From DATMNI01 sp035570275 (GTDB taxonomy: Bacteria > Acidobacteriota > Terriglobia > Bryobacterales > Bryobacteraceae), in contig DATMNI010000452.1 in NCBI GenBank assembly GCA_035570275.1, positions 1 to 6,327 of the forward strand: DNA of 6,327 bases. Direction: 5' to 3'. Position 1 is the first letter of the stretch. Each line of letters starts with the position of its first letter. Under the pieces are notes generated by a model that was not told where the DNA came from, did no database searches, and saw only the letters and a list, made by a program, of their open reading frames with translations. This document shows, one piece after another, positions 1 to 6,208 of this stretch. The translations under genes were made by a program, and so were the position numbers.

Positions 1-91
1 TTAGCTTGGCGTCCTGGGGCAGGTGCCTCGCAGTATTCGGCACGGCAGGTGCCGCGACCACGCCGCCGAATTCGCTTACCATCCCCGTCAT
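1..91 (-). CDS. Possible 5' end of an unidentified divergent gene (partial, runs off the window)
   Basis: Read on the minus strand, a frame opens at an ATG (91-89), has a second in-frame ATG at 82-80, and stays open to the window edge for about 30 codons, beginning MTGMVSEFGGVVAAPAVP. A GAGGG run sits about 10 nt upstream of the second ATG, a good Shine-Dalgarno distance, so the shorter start is preferred if the gene is real. Third positions are mostly G or C, as expected of a gene here, but the opposite strand is open too. I do not recognise the family and see no signal peptide or motif. It would be transcribed divergently from the YwiC-like gene. It may be only a shadow frame. Confidence 0.3.
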   Translation of the reverse strand, partial: MTGMVSEFGGVVAAPAVPNTARHLPQDAKL

Positions 92-121
92 GCCCTCGGT
101 GCGGTGCGCCGCGCTTGCCGA

Positions 122-127
122 TAGAAT
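122..127 (+). promoter_or_regulatory. Candidate -10 box (TAGAAT) of a leaderless YwiC-like transcript
   Basis: TAGAAT lies 7 nt before the GTG at 135. With transcription starting about 7 nt downstream of the box, the mRNA would begin at or next to the start codon. No Shine-Dalgarno is visible before this GTG, and no good -35 is seen at the usual distance. The same arrangement recurs before the next gene, which makes it more believable. Confidence 0.35.
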
Positions 128-134
128 CGTGAAC

Positions 135-1010
135 GTGAAAGCCACCTTCTTCCCGCGAGAGCACGGCGCCACGGCGATGCTGCTCACGCCGTTTTTCTGC
201 GCCGCGATCTTGCTGCGGCAGGTCCGCTGGACGGAGGCGGTGGCCCTCATCGCGGGTGTGAGCGCCTTCGCCGCCAAGGACCCTCTGGTGGCGATGGTCC
301 GCCAGCGGTTGGTGTGGAAGCACGAGCATCCGGAGACCCGGATGGCCAGGCGATGGCTTGCAGTGGAACTGCTGGGAGTGGCGGCGGGCGGAGCCATGCT
401 TGCTATTGCCGGGCCCTGGCGTCCGTTCGCTGTTGTTGGATTGGCAGCCGCGGGGTTCGCGCTCCTGGCGGTGTGGGTCAACGTGCGCAACCGGCAGCGG
501 TCCGAATGGTTTCAGGTAGCCAGCGCAGCGGCGCTGAGTTCGACGTCTTTGGTAGCTTGCCTGGCTGTCTTGGGCGACGTTCCCCGCTGGGGTTGGTGGC
601 TGTGGCTGCTCTGCGCCATGCAGGCGGCCGCTGGAATCTTTGTGGTGCACGCACGTCTGGATGCTCGAAGCACCGCCGCTCGAAGTGCCGCACGCAACGC
701 CATTCGAAGCGCCGTGAGCAGCGCCGCACGCAGCCCCGCCCCTACCGGCGAAGCGGTCAACCCGGCAGCCCGCCGCGCCGCGCATGTATCGGTGGCGGTG
801 TTGGCCGTGTCGGCCATCGCGTTCTGGCGGAACCCTTGGATTGCAGCCGCGCTGTTGATCGTCGCCGGCGGATACTGGTGGGAACTGCGACGCCAGCGAG
901 ACGTCCAGGGTGTACAAATGCCGTTGGCGCGCGTCGGGATGCAGATGCTGGCCTTGTCGATTCTCTACGGGGCTTTGATTGTTGCCGGGCTATGGTCATG
1001 GCGGGTATGA
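135..1010 (+). CDS. YwiC-like family multi-pass membrane protein
   Basis: A predicted inner-membrane protein of 291 residues whose N-terminus carries the signature FFPREHGATAML, which I recognise from the YwiC-like family. About eight or nine hydrophobic segments follow, including AMLLTPFFCAAILL, AVALIAGVSAFAA, WLAVELLGVAAGGAMLAIAG, FAVVGLAAAGFALLAVWV, VASAAALSSTSLVACLAVLG, WWLWLLCAMQAAAGIFVV and a C-terminal LALSILYGALIVAGLW. The biochemical role of the family is not established; Bacillus ywiC lies near nitrate respiration genes, but nothing here supports that link. The frame is open back to position 6. GTG 135 was chosen because it places the FPREHG motif at the very N-terminus, as usual for the family, and because a -10-like box lies just upstream; GTG 129 and ATG 90 are alternatives. 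A low-complexity Ala/Arg/Ser loop (about residues 178-216) interrupts the later membrane segments. Family call is firm, start is moderate. Confidence 0.85.
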   Translation: MKATFFPREHGATAMLLTPFFCAAILLRQVRWTEAVALIAGVSAFAAKDPLVAMVRQRLVWKHEHPETRMARRWLAVELLGVAAGGAMLAIAGPWRPFAVVGLAAAGFALLAVWVNVRNRQRSEWFQVASAAALSSTSLVACLAVLGDVPRWGWWLWLLCAMQAAAGIFVVHARLDARSTAARSAARNAIRSAVSSAARSPAPTGEAVNPAARRAAHVSVAVLAVSAIAFWRNPWIAAALLIVAGGYWWELRRQRDVQGVQMPLARVGMQMLALSILYGALIVAGLWSWRV

Positions 1011-1011
1011 T
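982..1011 (+). promoter_or_regulatory. Predicted promoter of the Uma2 gene, leaderless layout
   Basis: TTGCCG (982-987) and TATGAT (1006-1011) are separated by 18 nt, a good match to the housekeeping sigma-factor consensus. The Uma2 ATG at 1018 begins 6 nt after the -10 box, about where transcription should start, and there is no Shine-Dalgarno between them. The promoter overlaps the last codons and stop of the YwiC-like gene. This suggests that Uma2 is transcribed as a leaderless mRNA from its own promoter, besides any read-through from upstream. Confidence 0.5.
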
Positions 1012-1017
1012 TGATCC

Positions 1018-1557
1018 ATGGCAACCAGGACGCTGATGAGCTTCGCGGAATTCGAGCAACTGGATGAAGGCTTCGAGGATATCGAGCTTCTGAATGGAGA
1101 GTTGATCCGTATGCCCTTTGCGCAAGTCTCGCATATGGAAACCTGCGAGGGGCTGTTCAAGCGCCTGGATTCCGCGGTGGAGCACCTGCGTCAGGCTAGC
1201 CCCGGCGTGAAGCTCGGCAAGGTGCATATCGAAATGGGCTACCGCTTTCCCGGTAAGCCAGGGTCTTGGCTAAAGCCCGATGTCGGCCTCACCCACCCCA
1301 ACCAAACAATCGACCGCTTCTATATCGGTGCGCCCCTGATCGCCTTCGAGGTGGTGTCCCAGTCCGAAAGAGCCGTCCGTCTCAATGAAAAGGTTTTGGC
1401 ATACCTCGCGAACGGTGCCGCCGAAGTGTGGCTGATCTATCCGGACCAACGGAACGCCCTGGTGTACGATGGCTCCGCCGCCGTCCGCAACGAGACCCGC
1501 TCCATCCACACCAGCCTGCTCCCTGGCATCGACATCCCTTTTGGCGAGATACTCTGA
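1018..1557 (+). CDS. Uma2 family (DUF820-type) PD-(D/E)XK endonuclease-like protein
   Basis: A 179-residue cytosolic protein of the Uma2 family, a group of restriction-endonuclease-fold proteins often present in many copies per genome in cyanobacteria and other environmental bacteria, with cellular role unknown. Landmarks in order: N-terminal MSFAEFEQLDEG, the ELLNGELIRMP strand (E28), HMETCEGLFKRL helix, VHIEMGYRF, the acidic residue in WLKPDVG (D88), the FEVVSQSE strand with E111, and NEKVLAYLANGAAEVWLIYP with K125. These fit the family's conserved D, E and K positions, so the active site looks intact, and the length is close to the family norm of 180-200 residues. The start ATG is 7 bp after the preceding stop and has no Shine-Dalgarno. 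No toxin, antitoxin or transposase lies beside it. Whether it cuts DNA is not established. Confidence 0.9.
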   Translation: MATRTLMSFAEFEQLDEGFEDIELLNGELIRMPFAQVSHMETCEGLFKRLDSAVEHLRQASPGVKLGKVHIEMGYRFPGKPGSWLKPDVGLTHPNQTIDRFYIGAPLIAFEVVSQSERAVRLNEKVLAYLANGAAEVWLIYPDQRNALVYDGSAAVRNETRSIHTSLLPGIDIPFGEIL

Positions 1558-1561
1558 TCTG

Positions 1562-1613
1562 GTAGGGGCGCAGGCGGATTAGCAATCCGCCGCAGGTTCG
1601 CAAACTGCCCCAC
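1562..1613. repeat. Compact double-hairpin palindromic element between Uma2 and the ceramidase-like gene
   Basis: Two hairpins abut. The first has a perfect 8-bp stem, GGCGGATT/AATCCGCC (1573-1580 with 1584-1591), and an AGC loop. The second, GCAGGTT/AAACTGC (1592-1598 with 1602-1608), has a 7-bp stem with one mismatch and a CGC loop. The flanks GTAGGGGC (1562-1569) and GCCCCAC (1607-1613) can pair with one bulged A, which would close the two hairpins into a three-way junction, although the last two bases of the second stem compete with this. No T-run follows, so it is not a typical terminator. It ends 4 bp before the Shine-Dalgarno of the next gene and could affect that 5' leader. It resembles dispersed REP/MITE-like intergenic elements; copy number cannot be judged here. 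Confidence 0.6.
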
Positions 1614-1629
1614 AACCGGAGGGAGCACC

Positions 1630-2991
1630 ATGAACCGCATCGTCCTGTTTTGCTGCGGCATTTTCCTGCTGGCGGGAACGGCACAAGGCGATCTGCGCGC
1701 CGGAGCGGCCCGGGTGGACATCACGCCGCCGGCCGACGCTGCCCTTCCCATGAGCGGCTATGGCAGCCGCACTGCGGGGTTCAAGGCCATCCACGACCAC
1801 ATCTACGTGCGCGCCATCGTGCTGGACGACGGCACAACCCAGGCGGCGCTGGTGGCCTGGGAACTGATCTTCGTTCCCGACCAGGTCTGGGCGGAGGTCT
1901 CGGAGCGCATCGCCAGTGAGGTAGGGATTCGCCCGGAGCATCTCCTGCTGTCGGCCGTTCACAATCACGGCGCGCCCTCAGTGGCGGCAGCCGGCGGACT
2001 GGCCGCGGCCAATATCGTGGCGTACAATACCGTGGCGTATACGAAAACCGTCGAGGATGCGGCCGTGGAAGCCGTGCGCCTGGCCAAGGCACAGCTTCAG
2101 CCGGCCCGGTTCGGAATCGGCGCCGGCACGGCCTCCGTCAACGTCAACCGCCGAGAGCCCACGCCGCGCGGCTGGTGGCTCGGCTACAACGAAAACGGCC
2201 CGTCCAGCAAGACGGTTACGGTCCTGCGGTTCGAAGATCTGGCTGGGAAGCCGATTGCGTTCCTCATCAATTACGCCGTGCACGTGGTGGTCATGGGTCC
2301 GGGCAACTACGCGATCACCGGTGACCTGGCGGGCGCTACGTCCCGGTTCGTCGAGCAGCACTATCTCGGTCAGGACCATCCACGCTCCGACGCCGGCCCG
2401 CGCATCCAGCTAAGGCCGCAGGAAAGGGCGACGGAGGGACCCGCGAGCGCGCACCCGGTGGTGGCGCTCTGGACCAGTGGCGCGGCCGGTGACCAGAATC
2501 CCGTCTCCATGGAAAATGGGGACGACTTCACGATGGTCAACGCGCTGGGCAGGATTCTGGGTGAGGAAGCCGTGCGGGTAGCCGGCAGCATCAAGACTGC
2601 TCCCGAAGCCAGAATCTGGGGGGCGCAGCAAGTGGCGACCTGCCCCGGGCGGCGCGTGGAACCGGGCCCCACCCCACGCGCCAACTATGAGTTCACCAAT
2701 GCCGATCCGGTCCCGATTCGGCTCGGCCTGCTGATGATTGACCGCGTGGCACTGGCCGGCGTGTCTGGCGAGGTTTTCACGCTGATTGCCGAGCGCCTCA
2801 AGAAGGAGTCGCCCTTCACTCACACCGTGATGCTGACACACACCAACGGATCCAGCGGATACATTCCCAACGATACCGCGTTTGAGCCGGTAAGTTATGA
2901 GGTCACGGCATCCAGGCTGAAGCCGGGATGCGCCGAGGACGCCATCGTCAACGGCTTTCTGGATTTGATGCACCGCGCGGGCGATAAATAA
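1630..2991 (+). CDS. Secreted neutral/alkaline ceramidase-like protein (N-terminal catalytic domain only)
   Basis: A 453-residue exported protein with a signal peptide (MNRIVLFCCGIFLLAGTAQG, cleavage near residue 20) and the neutral/alkaline non-lysosomal ceramidase N-terminal domain. Motifs in order: AGAARVDITPP (24-34), MSGYGSR (41-47), SAVHNHGAPS (108-117), NYAVHVVVMG (214-223), GDLAG (231-235), SGAAGDQNP (283-291), GVSGEVFTLI (377-386), NGSSGYIPND (406-415) and SYEV plus PGCAE near the end. By analogy with the Pseudomonas ceramidase zinc site (two His, one Glu, one Tyr), H111, H218, E381 and Y411 are the likely ligands. True bacterial ceramidases, which hydrolyse ceramide to sphingosine and fatty acid, are about 650 residues with an extra C-terminal domain; this short form lacks it, so the substrate is uncertain. 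ATG 1630 is well supported by GGAGG at 1618-1622, 7 nt upstream. The protein probably acts in the periplasm or outside the cell. Confidence 0.85.
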   Translation: MNRIVLFCCGIFLLAGTAQGDLRAGAARVDITPPADAALPMSGYGSRTAGFKAIHDHIYVRAIVLDDGTTQAALVAWELIFVPDQVWAEVSERIASEVGIRPEHLLLSAVHNHGAPSVAAAGGLAAANIVAYNTVAYTKTVEDAAVEAVRLAKAQLQPARFGIGAGTASVNVNRREPTPRGWWLGYNENGPSSKTVTVLRFEDLAGKPIAFLINYAVHVVVMGPGNYAITGDLAGATSRFVEQHYLGQDHPRSDAGPRIQLRPQERATEGPASAHPVVALWTSGAAGDQNPVSMENGDDFTMVNALGRILGEEAVRVAGSIKTAPEARIWGAQQVATCPGRRVEPGPTPRANYEFTNADPVPIRLGLLMIDRVALAGVSGEVFTLIAERLKKESPFTHTVMLTHTNGSSGYIPNDTAFEPVSYEVTASRLKPGCAEDAIVNGFLDLMHRAGDK

Positions 2992-2994
2992 GAA

Positions 2995-3111
2995 CACCGC
3001 TCCCTGGCTCGCCAGAGCGCGAGTACGGTCACGGCTCCAATAGGAGGCTGCATTCAGAGCCGCGACTATCTTCAGAGCCGCGACTTGTCGCTCGACCGTA
3101 AGGGAGCGGTG
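2995..3111. repeat. Structured intergenic repeat element with 11-bp terminal inverted repeats
   Basis: The gap between the convergent ceramidase-like and TolC genes is nearly filled by this 117-bp element. Its ends are perfect 11-bp inverted repeats, CACCGCTCCCT (2995-3005) and AGGGAGCGGTG (3101-3111). Inside, TACGGTC (3024-3030) can pair with GACCGTA (3094-3100). A 15-bp direct repeat TTCAGAGCCGCGACT occurs at 3053-3067 and 3071-3085, and either copy can pair, with one mismatch in ten, with GTCACGGCTC (3029-3038). There is no open frame and no T-run for a classic terminator, though a large folded RNA between convergent genes could help block read-through from either side. It looks like a MITE- or REP-like dispersed element; no target-site duplication is evident. 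Confidence 0.55.
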
Positions 3112-3127
3112 GGCTCCTGACCAGCGG

Positions 3128-5080
3128 TTACCGGTTCTGTCCGATCGCCGGAATCAGATCCGGTTCGCGGCCCACGACGCCGCGCTGGGCATCCTGCAGA
3201 TTCACTTCATAGTCCTCCAGGGTCTTCCCGAGTGTTTGTTGCAGGGCCGTGCGCGCATCGATATATTGCCGCAGTGCCTCCACCTCCGCAACCTGGCTAT
3301 TGGTGGTGTCGCGCTGCACCTGGACCACGGCCAGGATGGTGGAAGTCCCCAGCTCATACTTCCGGCGCTCACCGGCCAGCGTCTGCTCCTGCAGTCTTCG
3401 TGCCTCCACGGCCGTATCGTATGCGGCGCGCGCCTGCTGAACCGCGGTGTGGGCATTGATCACGTTGAGCTTGATGGTGTTCTGAAGCTGTTTGTCCTGG
3501 ATCTCGGACTGGCGGTAGTTCAACTGGTCGGTGATCAAGTCCGCCTGGTTGGCGCGGTTGCGGATCGGCACCGTCAACTGGAATGCCACGTTGTAGTTGG
3601 GAAACTTGCGGCTGAAGATCTGGTTTAATACTGAGCCGTAACCGCCCAGGAAAAAAGGATTTACATCGGCGTTGCTGAGCGGGCGGAACCCTACGATCTG
3701 CCCCGTCGGGCCCAAGACGGGAACCTGGCCCAGCGAGTTCGTCTGGCCGGCCAGACCGCTGTTGGAAAGGCCCCCGCTCACTTGCAGCGATGGCAGCAGG
3801 TTGTTCTTGATGCCAAGTGTGGTGAGGCGGGAATTCTCCAGATTGGTCCGGCTCTGCTCCAGTTCGGTGCGGTATTGGAAGGCGTCGGCAATCAAGTCCT
3901 GCAGCGGGCGCACACCCTCCTTGCCCGGCACCTGGATGTGGTCGGTCGGCACAATTCGCGCTCCAACCACCGCCATATTGTCCAAGCCGCTGCGGGTGAG
4001 CGTGCTCTTGAGGATCGCTTCCTGTTGCAGCACCTGCGTTTCCTGCGTAGTCACGGCCTGTTGGCTGGTCTTCATCTCAGCTTCGGCTTGAATGATGTCA
4101 ATCTCGGCCAGCGCCCCGAGTTCGGCGCGCCGCTTGTTATCCTCGTAGAGCTTCTTGTTCAATTCGAAGGTCTGCTGCTTGATTTTGAGGTTGTCGTCAA
4201 ACGACACCAGGTCCCAGTACAGGTTCACCACGTTGGTGACGGTGGAAATCACCTGTTGCTTGAACGTGAGATCCGAGATGTGGCGCGAATTCCGGCTGAT
4301 GCGAATCTGGCGATTGTTGGTTTTGATGCCGAAACCGTTCAGCAGGTTCTGCGTCACGGAGATGGAGGCGGCGCCGGTGCTTTGGGGATTAAACTGGTTG
4401 GCGGGGGCATTCTGGTCAAGGCCCAGAGTGCTGCTCAGGCCCACTTGCACGGTGGTGCCGGTGAGGAACCCCTGTTGCACTCCGTAAGTCAGGGATTTGA
4501 ACTGCGTCACCAGGAAGTTGGTGCCCGTAACGAGATTGCTGGAGAGGGCCTGCGTCTGATGCGTGAACCCGCCGCTGACAAAGAGGGCGGCGTCCAGGTT
4601 GGGAATGCTGCTGCCGCCCTGCTGCACGATCAGCCCGCTGAGGACGCTGGTATTTCCACCGCCGCTGCCGCCGGTGCTGCCGAGCGAATTGGCGCCCGCC
4701 AGCGCGCCCAGTTGGGCCGACGAAGGGCCGCTGGCGATGCCGGTGGAAACAGAGCGCACCAGCAGGCCCGCATCCGCGCGCAGCATGTTGGCGTCCTGCA
4801 GCCTGGGGCTGAGGCGGGCAACTTCGATATCGAGATTGTTCTCCAGCGCCAACGCGATGGCATCGCGCAGGGAGAGGTAAATATTGCCGGCGCGCATCAG
4901 TTTCTCGATCCGGGGCGAGTCCTCAAAGCTGATCTTCGCTACCGGGTGCGGAATGTAGCTTCGGAAAAGCTCACTGAGGAAGCCGTGGTCGGTCACCTTT
5001 AATTCCGGCGTCTGGCCGAACACCGGTGACGCGATAATAATGCAAAGCAGGACAGCAACGAGGGGTTTCAAACGCGACAT
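3128..5080 (-). CDS. TolC-family outer membrane efflux protein
   Basis: A 650-residue TolC-like outer membrane factor, expected to form a trimeric channel from outer membrane to periplasm and to serve a tripartite efflux pump or type I secretion system. It has a signal peptide (MSRLKPLVAVLLCIIIASPVFGQ, 1-23), then YLSLRDAIALALENNLDIEVARL (68-90), typical of the family's first helix. VNLYWDLVSF (285-294) and the helical ELGALAEIDIIQAEAEM (320-336) belong to the first repeat; NLLPSLQVSGGL (427-438) and YELGTSTILAVVQVQRD (575-591) belong to the second. It is longer than E. coli TolC (about 470 mature residues), partly through a Gly/Ser-rich insert near 111-157. The frame is open upstream to 5206, but only ATG 5080 puts the signal peptide at the N-terminus; a GAGG lies 12 nt upstream, a rather long spacing. 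No adaptor or pump gene is adjacent. Confidence in the family is high; the exported substrate is unknown. Confidence 0.93.
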   Translation of the reverse strand: MSRLKPLVAVLLCIIIASPVFGQTPELKVTDHGFLSELFRSYIPHPVAKISFEDSPRIEKLMRAGNIYLSLRDAIALALENNLDIEVARLSPRLQDANMLRADAGLLVRSVSTGIASGPSSAQLGALAGANSLGSTGGSGGGNTSVLSGLIVQQGGSSIPNLDAALFVSGGFTHQTQALSSNLVTGTNFLVTQFKSLTYGVQQGFLTGTTVQVGLSSTLGLDQNAPANQFNPQSTGAASISVTQNLLNGFGIKTNNRQIRISRNSRHISDLTFKQQVISTVTNVVNLYWDLVSFDDNLKIKQQTFELNKKLYEDNKRRAELGALAEIDIIQAEAEMKTSQQAVTTQETQVLQQEAILKSTLTRSGLDNMAVVGARIVPTDHIQVPGKEGVRPLQDLIADAFQYRTELEQSRTNLENSRLTTLGIKNNLLPSLQVSGGLSNSGLAGQTNSLGQVPVLGPTGQIVGFRPLSNADVNPFFLGGYGSVLNQIFSRKFPNYNVAFQLTVPIRNRANQADLITDQLNYRQSEIQDKQLQNTIKLNVINAHTAVQQARAAYDTAVEARRLQEQTLAGERRKYELGTSTILAVVQVQRDTTNSQVAEVEALRQYIDARTALQQTLGKTLEDYEVNLQDAQRGVVGREPDLIPAIGQNR

Positions 5081-5299
5081 AGTTAATTGAGACCTCAACA
5101 GACTATTATGGCCGGAAAACGCGCGGCCGTGTTCTAAGGGTGGCTGCTTCTTTCTGGTATACGCATTATGGGACGTTCGAGTTCGCGTTTTCTTAACAGG
5201 AAACACAGGCGGAACCAGGGTAACCCCGGCCGTGCGACGGCGTCAGAAACAAACAGGCCAGGAAGCCGTGCCACTGCGGTACAGTAGTTTACAGGGCAT
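5081..5299. promoter_or_regulatory. Divergent intergenic region with candidate promoters
   Basis: These 219 bp separate the start codons of the divergent TolC and secreted-protein genes and should hold both promoters. Toward TolC, CATAAT on the minus strand (5110-5105) would give a leader of about 18 nt containing the GAGG (5096-5093). That GAGG lies in a small palindrome, TTGAGGTCTCAA (5097-5086), with 5-bp arms, which could be an operator or simply chance. Toward the rightward gene, TACAGT (5280-5285) and TAGTTT (5285-5290) lie 14 and 9 nt before the ATG, which would give a very short or absent leader. None has a convincing -35. No gene is visible in the gap; the open minus-strand frame across part of it is an unused upstream extension of TolC. 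Confidence 0.35.
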
Positions 5300-6079
5300 A
5301 TGCGCAAGTACCTGGCGGCCTTCCTCATCCTGGTCTTCACGGCCTGGGCGGCGAACCTCAAGCTGTACATGAAGGATGGCACCTATCATATTGTCCGCGA
5401 ATACCAGGTGCAGACCGACCGCGTCCACTTTTACAGCGTGGAACGCAGCCAGTGGGAGGACATCCCGCTGGAAATGGTCGACCTGAAGCGGACCGCGACC
5501 GAAGTGGGCGAACGCCAGGCCAAGCTGGATGCCGACTCCAAGATCATCGAGCAGGAAGAGAAAGTGGAGCGCGAGCTGGAGAAGGAAACCTCGCGGATTC
5601 CGCAGGACCCCGGGGCCTACTGGCTGGAGGGCAACCAGGCAAAGGTCATCAAGCTGGCCGAATCCGCGGTCCACACCAATAAGGGCCGCTCCGTCCTGGC
5701 GAAACTGTCGCCAATTCCCATGGTCAGCGGCAAGGGCACGCTGGAGTTGCAGGGAACGCAGTCAACCAACGTCTTCACCAACCCGGAGCAGGAACTCTTC
5801 CTCCAGCTTTCCGAAACCGAGCGCTTCGGAATCTGCAAGCTGACCGTGAAGGGACCGGTCCGAATTGTCGAGAACCTGACGTTCATGCCGGTCACCAAGG
5901 AAGTTGTGGAGGAACTGGTCATGGTGGAGTCCTTCCAGAAGCAGCTTGCGCCCGGCGGCCTGTACAAAATCTGGCCCAAGGAACCGCTTCCCGCCGGGGA
6001 GTACGCCGTGGTGGAGTACACCGAGGGCAAGCTGAACATTCAAATTTGGGACTTCGCCATCAAGCCGGCAGCGAAGTAG
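5300..6079 (+). CDS. Conserved secreted protein of unknown function
   Basis: A 259-residue protein with an N-terminal signal sequence (MRKYLAAFLILVFTAWAA, cleavage near residue 18), so it is exported or periplasmic. Residues 19-65 (NLKLYMKDGTYHIVREYQV, RVHFYSVERSQWEDIP, VDLKRT) form a short beta-rich module of a type I recall from acidobacterial hypothetical proteins. Residues 66-97 are highly charged and probably form a coiled coil (AKLDADSKIIEQEEKVEREL). The rest, including ERFGICKLTVKGPVRIVENL, FMPVTKEVVEEL, GLYKIWPKEPLPAGEYAVVEY and the terminal IQIWDFAIKPAAK, looks like a second beta-rich domain. I can name no enzyme motif. ATG 5300 gives a good signal peptide; only a weak AGGG 3 nt upstream precedes it. 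The stop codon lies inside the first unit of a 24-bp tandem repeat. It is divergent from TolC, which may mean shared regulation. Confidence 0.8.
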   Translation: MRKYLAAFLILVFTAWAANLKLYMKDGTYHIVREYQVQTDRVHFYSVERSQWEDIPLEMVDLKRTATEVGERQAKLDADSKIIEQEEKVERELEKETSRIPQDPGAYWLEGNQAKVIKLAESAVHTNKGRSVLAKLSPIPMVSGKGTLELQGTQSTNVFTNPEQELFLQLSETERFGICKLTVKGPVRIVENLTFMPVTKEVVEELVMVESFQKQLAPGGLYKIWPKEPLPAGEYAVVEYTEGKLNIQIWDFAIKPAAK

Positions 6080-6168
6080 GCCGCGAGGCAGGCGGCGAAG
6101 TAGGCCGCGAGGCAGGCAGCGAAGTAAGCCGCAAGACCGGCAGCGAAGTAGGCCGCGAGACCGGCAGC
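6067..6168 (+). repeat. 24-bp tandem repeat, four full units, each carrying an in-frame stop codon
   Basis: Four abutting 24-bp units (6067-6090, 6091-6114, 6115-6138, 6139-6162) and a 6-bp partial unit follow the consensus GGCRGCGAAGTAR then GCCGCRAG and RCM. Units 1 and 2 differ at one base, units 3 and 4 at two, and the pairs differ mainly in their last bases. The array overlaps the last codons of the upstream gene. Because 24 is a multiple of three, every unit places AAG-TAG or AAG-TAA in that gene's frame: stops at 6077, 6101, 6125 and 6149, then TAA at 6182. The frame between stops reads AARQAAK or AARPAAK, continuing the PAAK tail of the protein. The units have no spacers, so this is not CRISPR. 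Confidence 0.9.
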
Positions 6169-6191
6169 TCCAGCGACCACCTAAGAATAGC

Positions 6192-6208
6192 CAAGGGCTG
6201 CGCCCTTG
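6192..6208. repeat. Small perfect hairpin, possible weak bidirectional terminator
   Basis: CAAGGGC (6192-6198) and GCCCTTG (6202-6208) form a perfect 7-bp stem around the loop TGC. It lies between the convergent secreted-protein and GxxExxY genes, a natural place for a terminator. Neither side has a clear U-run, so intrinsic termination is uncertain; it may equally be a short dispersed palindrome. The remaining bases from 6169 to 6238 show no other feature. Confidence 0.4.

Noticed and set aside
1..20. GACGCCAAG on the minus strand at the left edge as another copy of the CGCCAAG repeat
   Set aside because: Only one copy of 9 bp is present and no 8-bp periodicity, so chance similarity is enough.
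314..1036. 240-codon plus-strand frame overlapping the YwiC-like gene
   Set aside because: The product is rich in Arg, Gly and Cys with no motif, and it overlaps a gene with the FPREHG signature and regular membrane segments.
757..1227. 156-codon minus-strand frame across the YwiC-like/Uma2 junction
   Set aside because: Antisense to two supported genes, with no motif or ribosome-binding site that I can see.
2995..3111. Classic rho-independent terminator
   Set aside because: The inverted repeats are about 95 bp apart and no T-run follows on either strand.
3782..5002. 406-codon open frame on the plus strand antisense to TolC
   Set aside because: It is the mirror frame of a clearly real TolC gene in GC-rich DNA; its protein has no recognisable domain and the minus-strand product shows full family motifs.
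5081..5206. Upstream start of TolC at 5206
   Set aside because: It would bury the signal peptide behind 42 basic, low-quality residues; ATG 5080 starts the signal sequence directly.
6067..6168. CRISPR array
   Set aside because: The 24-bp units abut with no spacers and overlap a coding sequence, so this is an ordinary tandem repeat.
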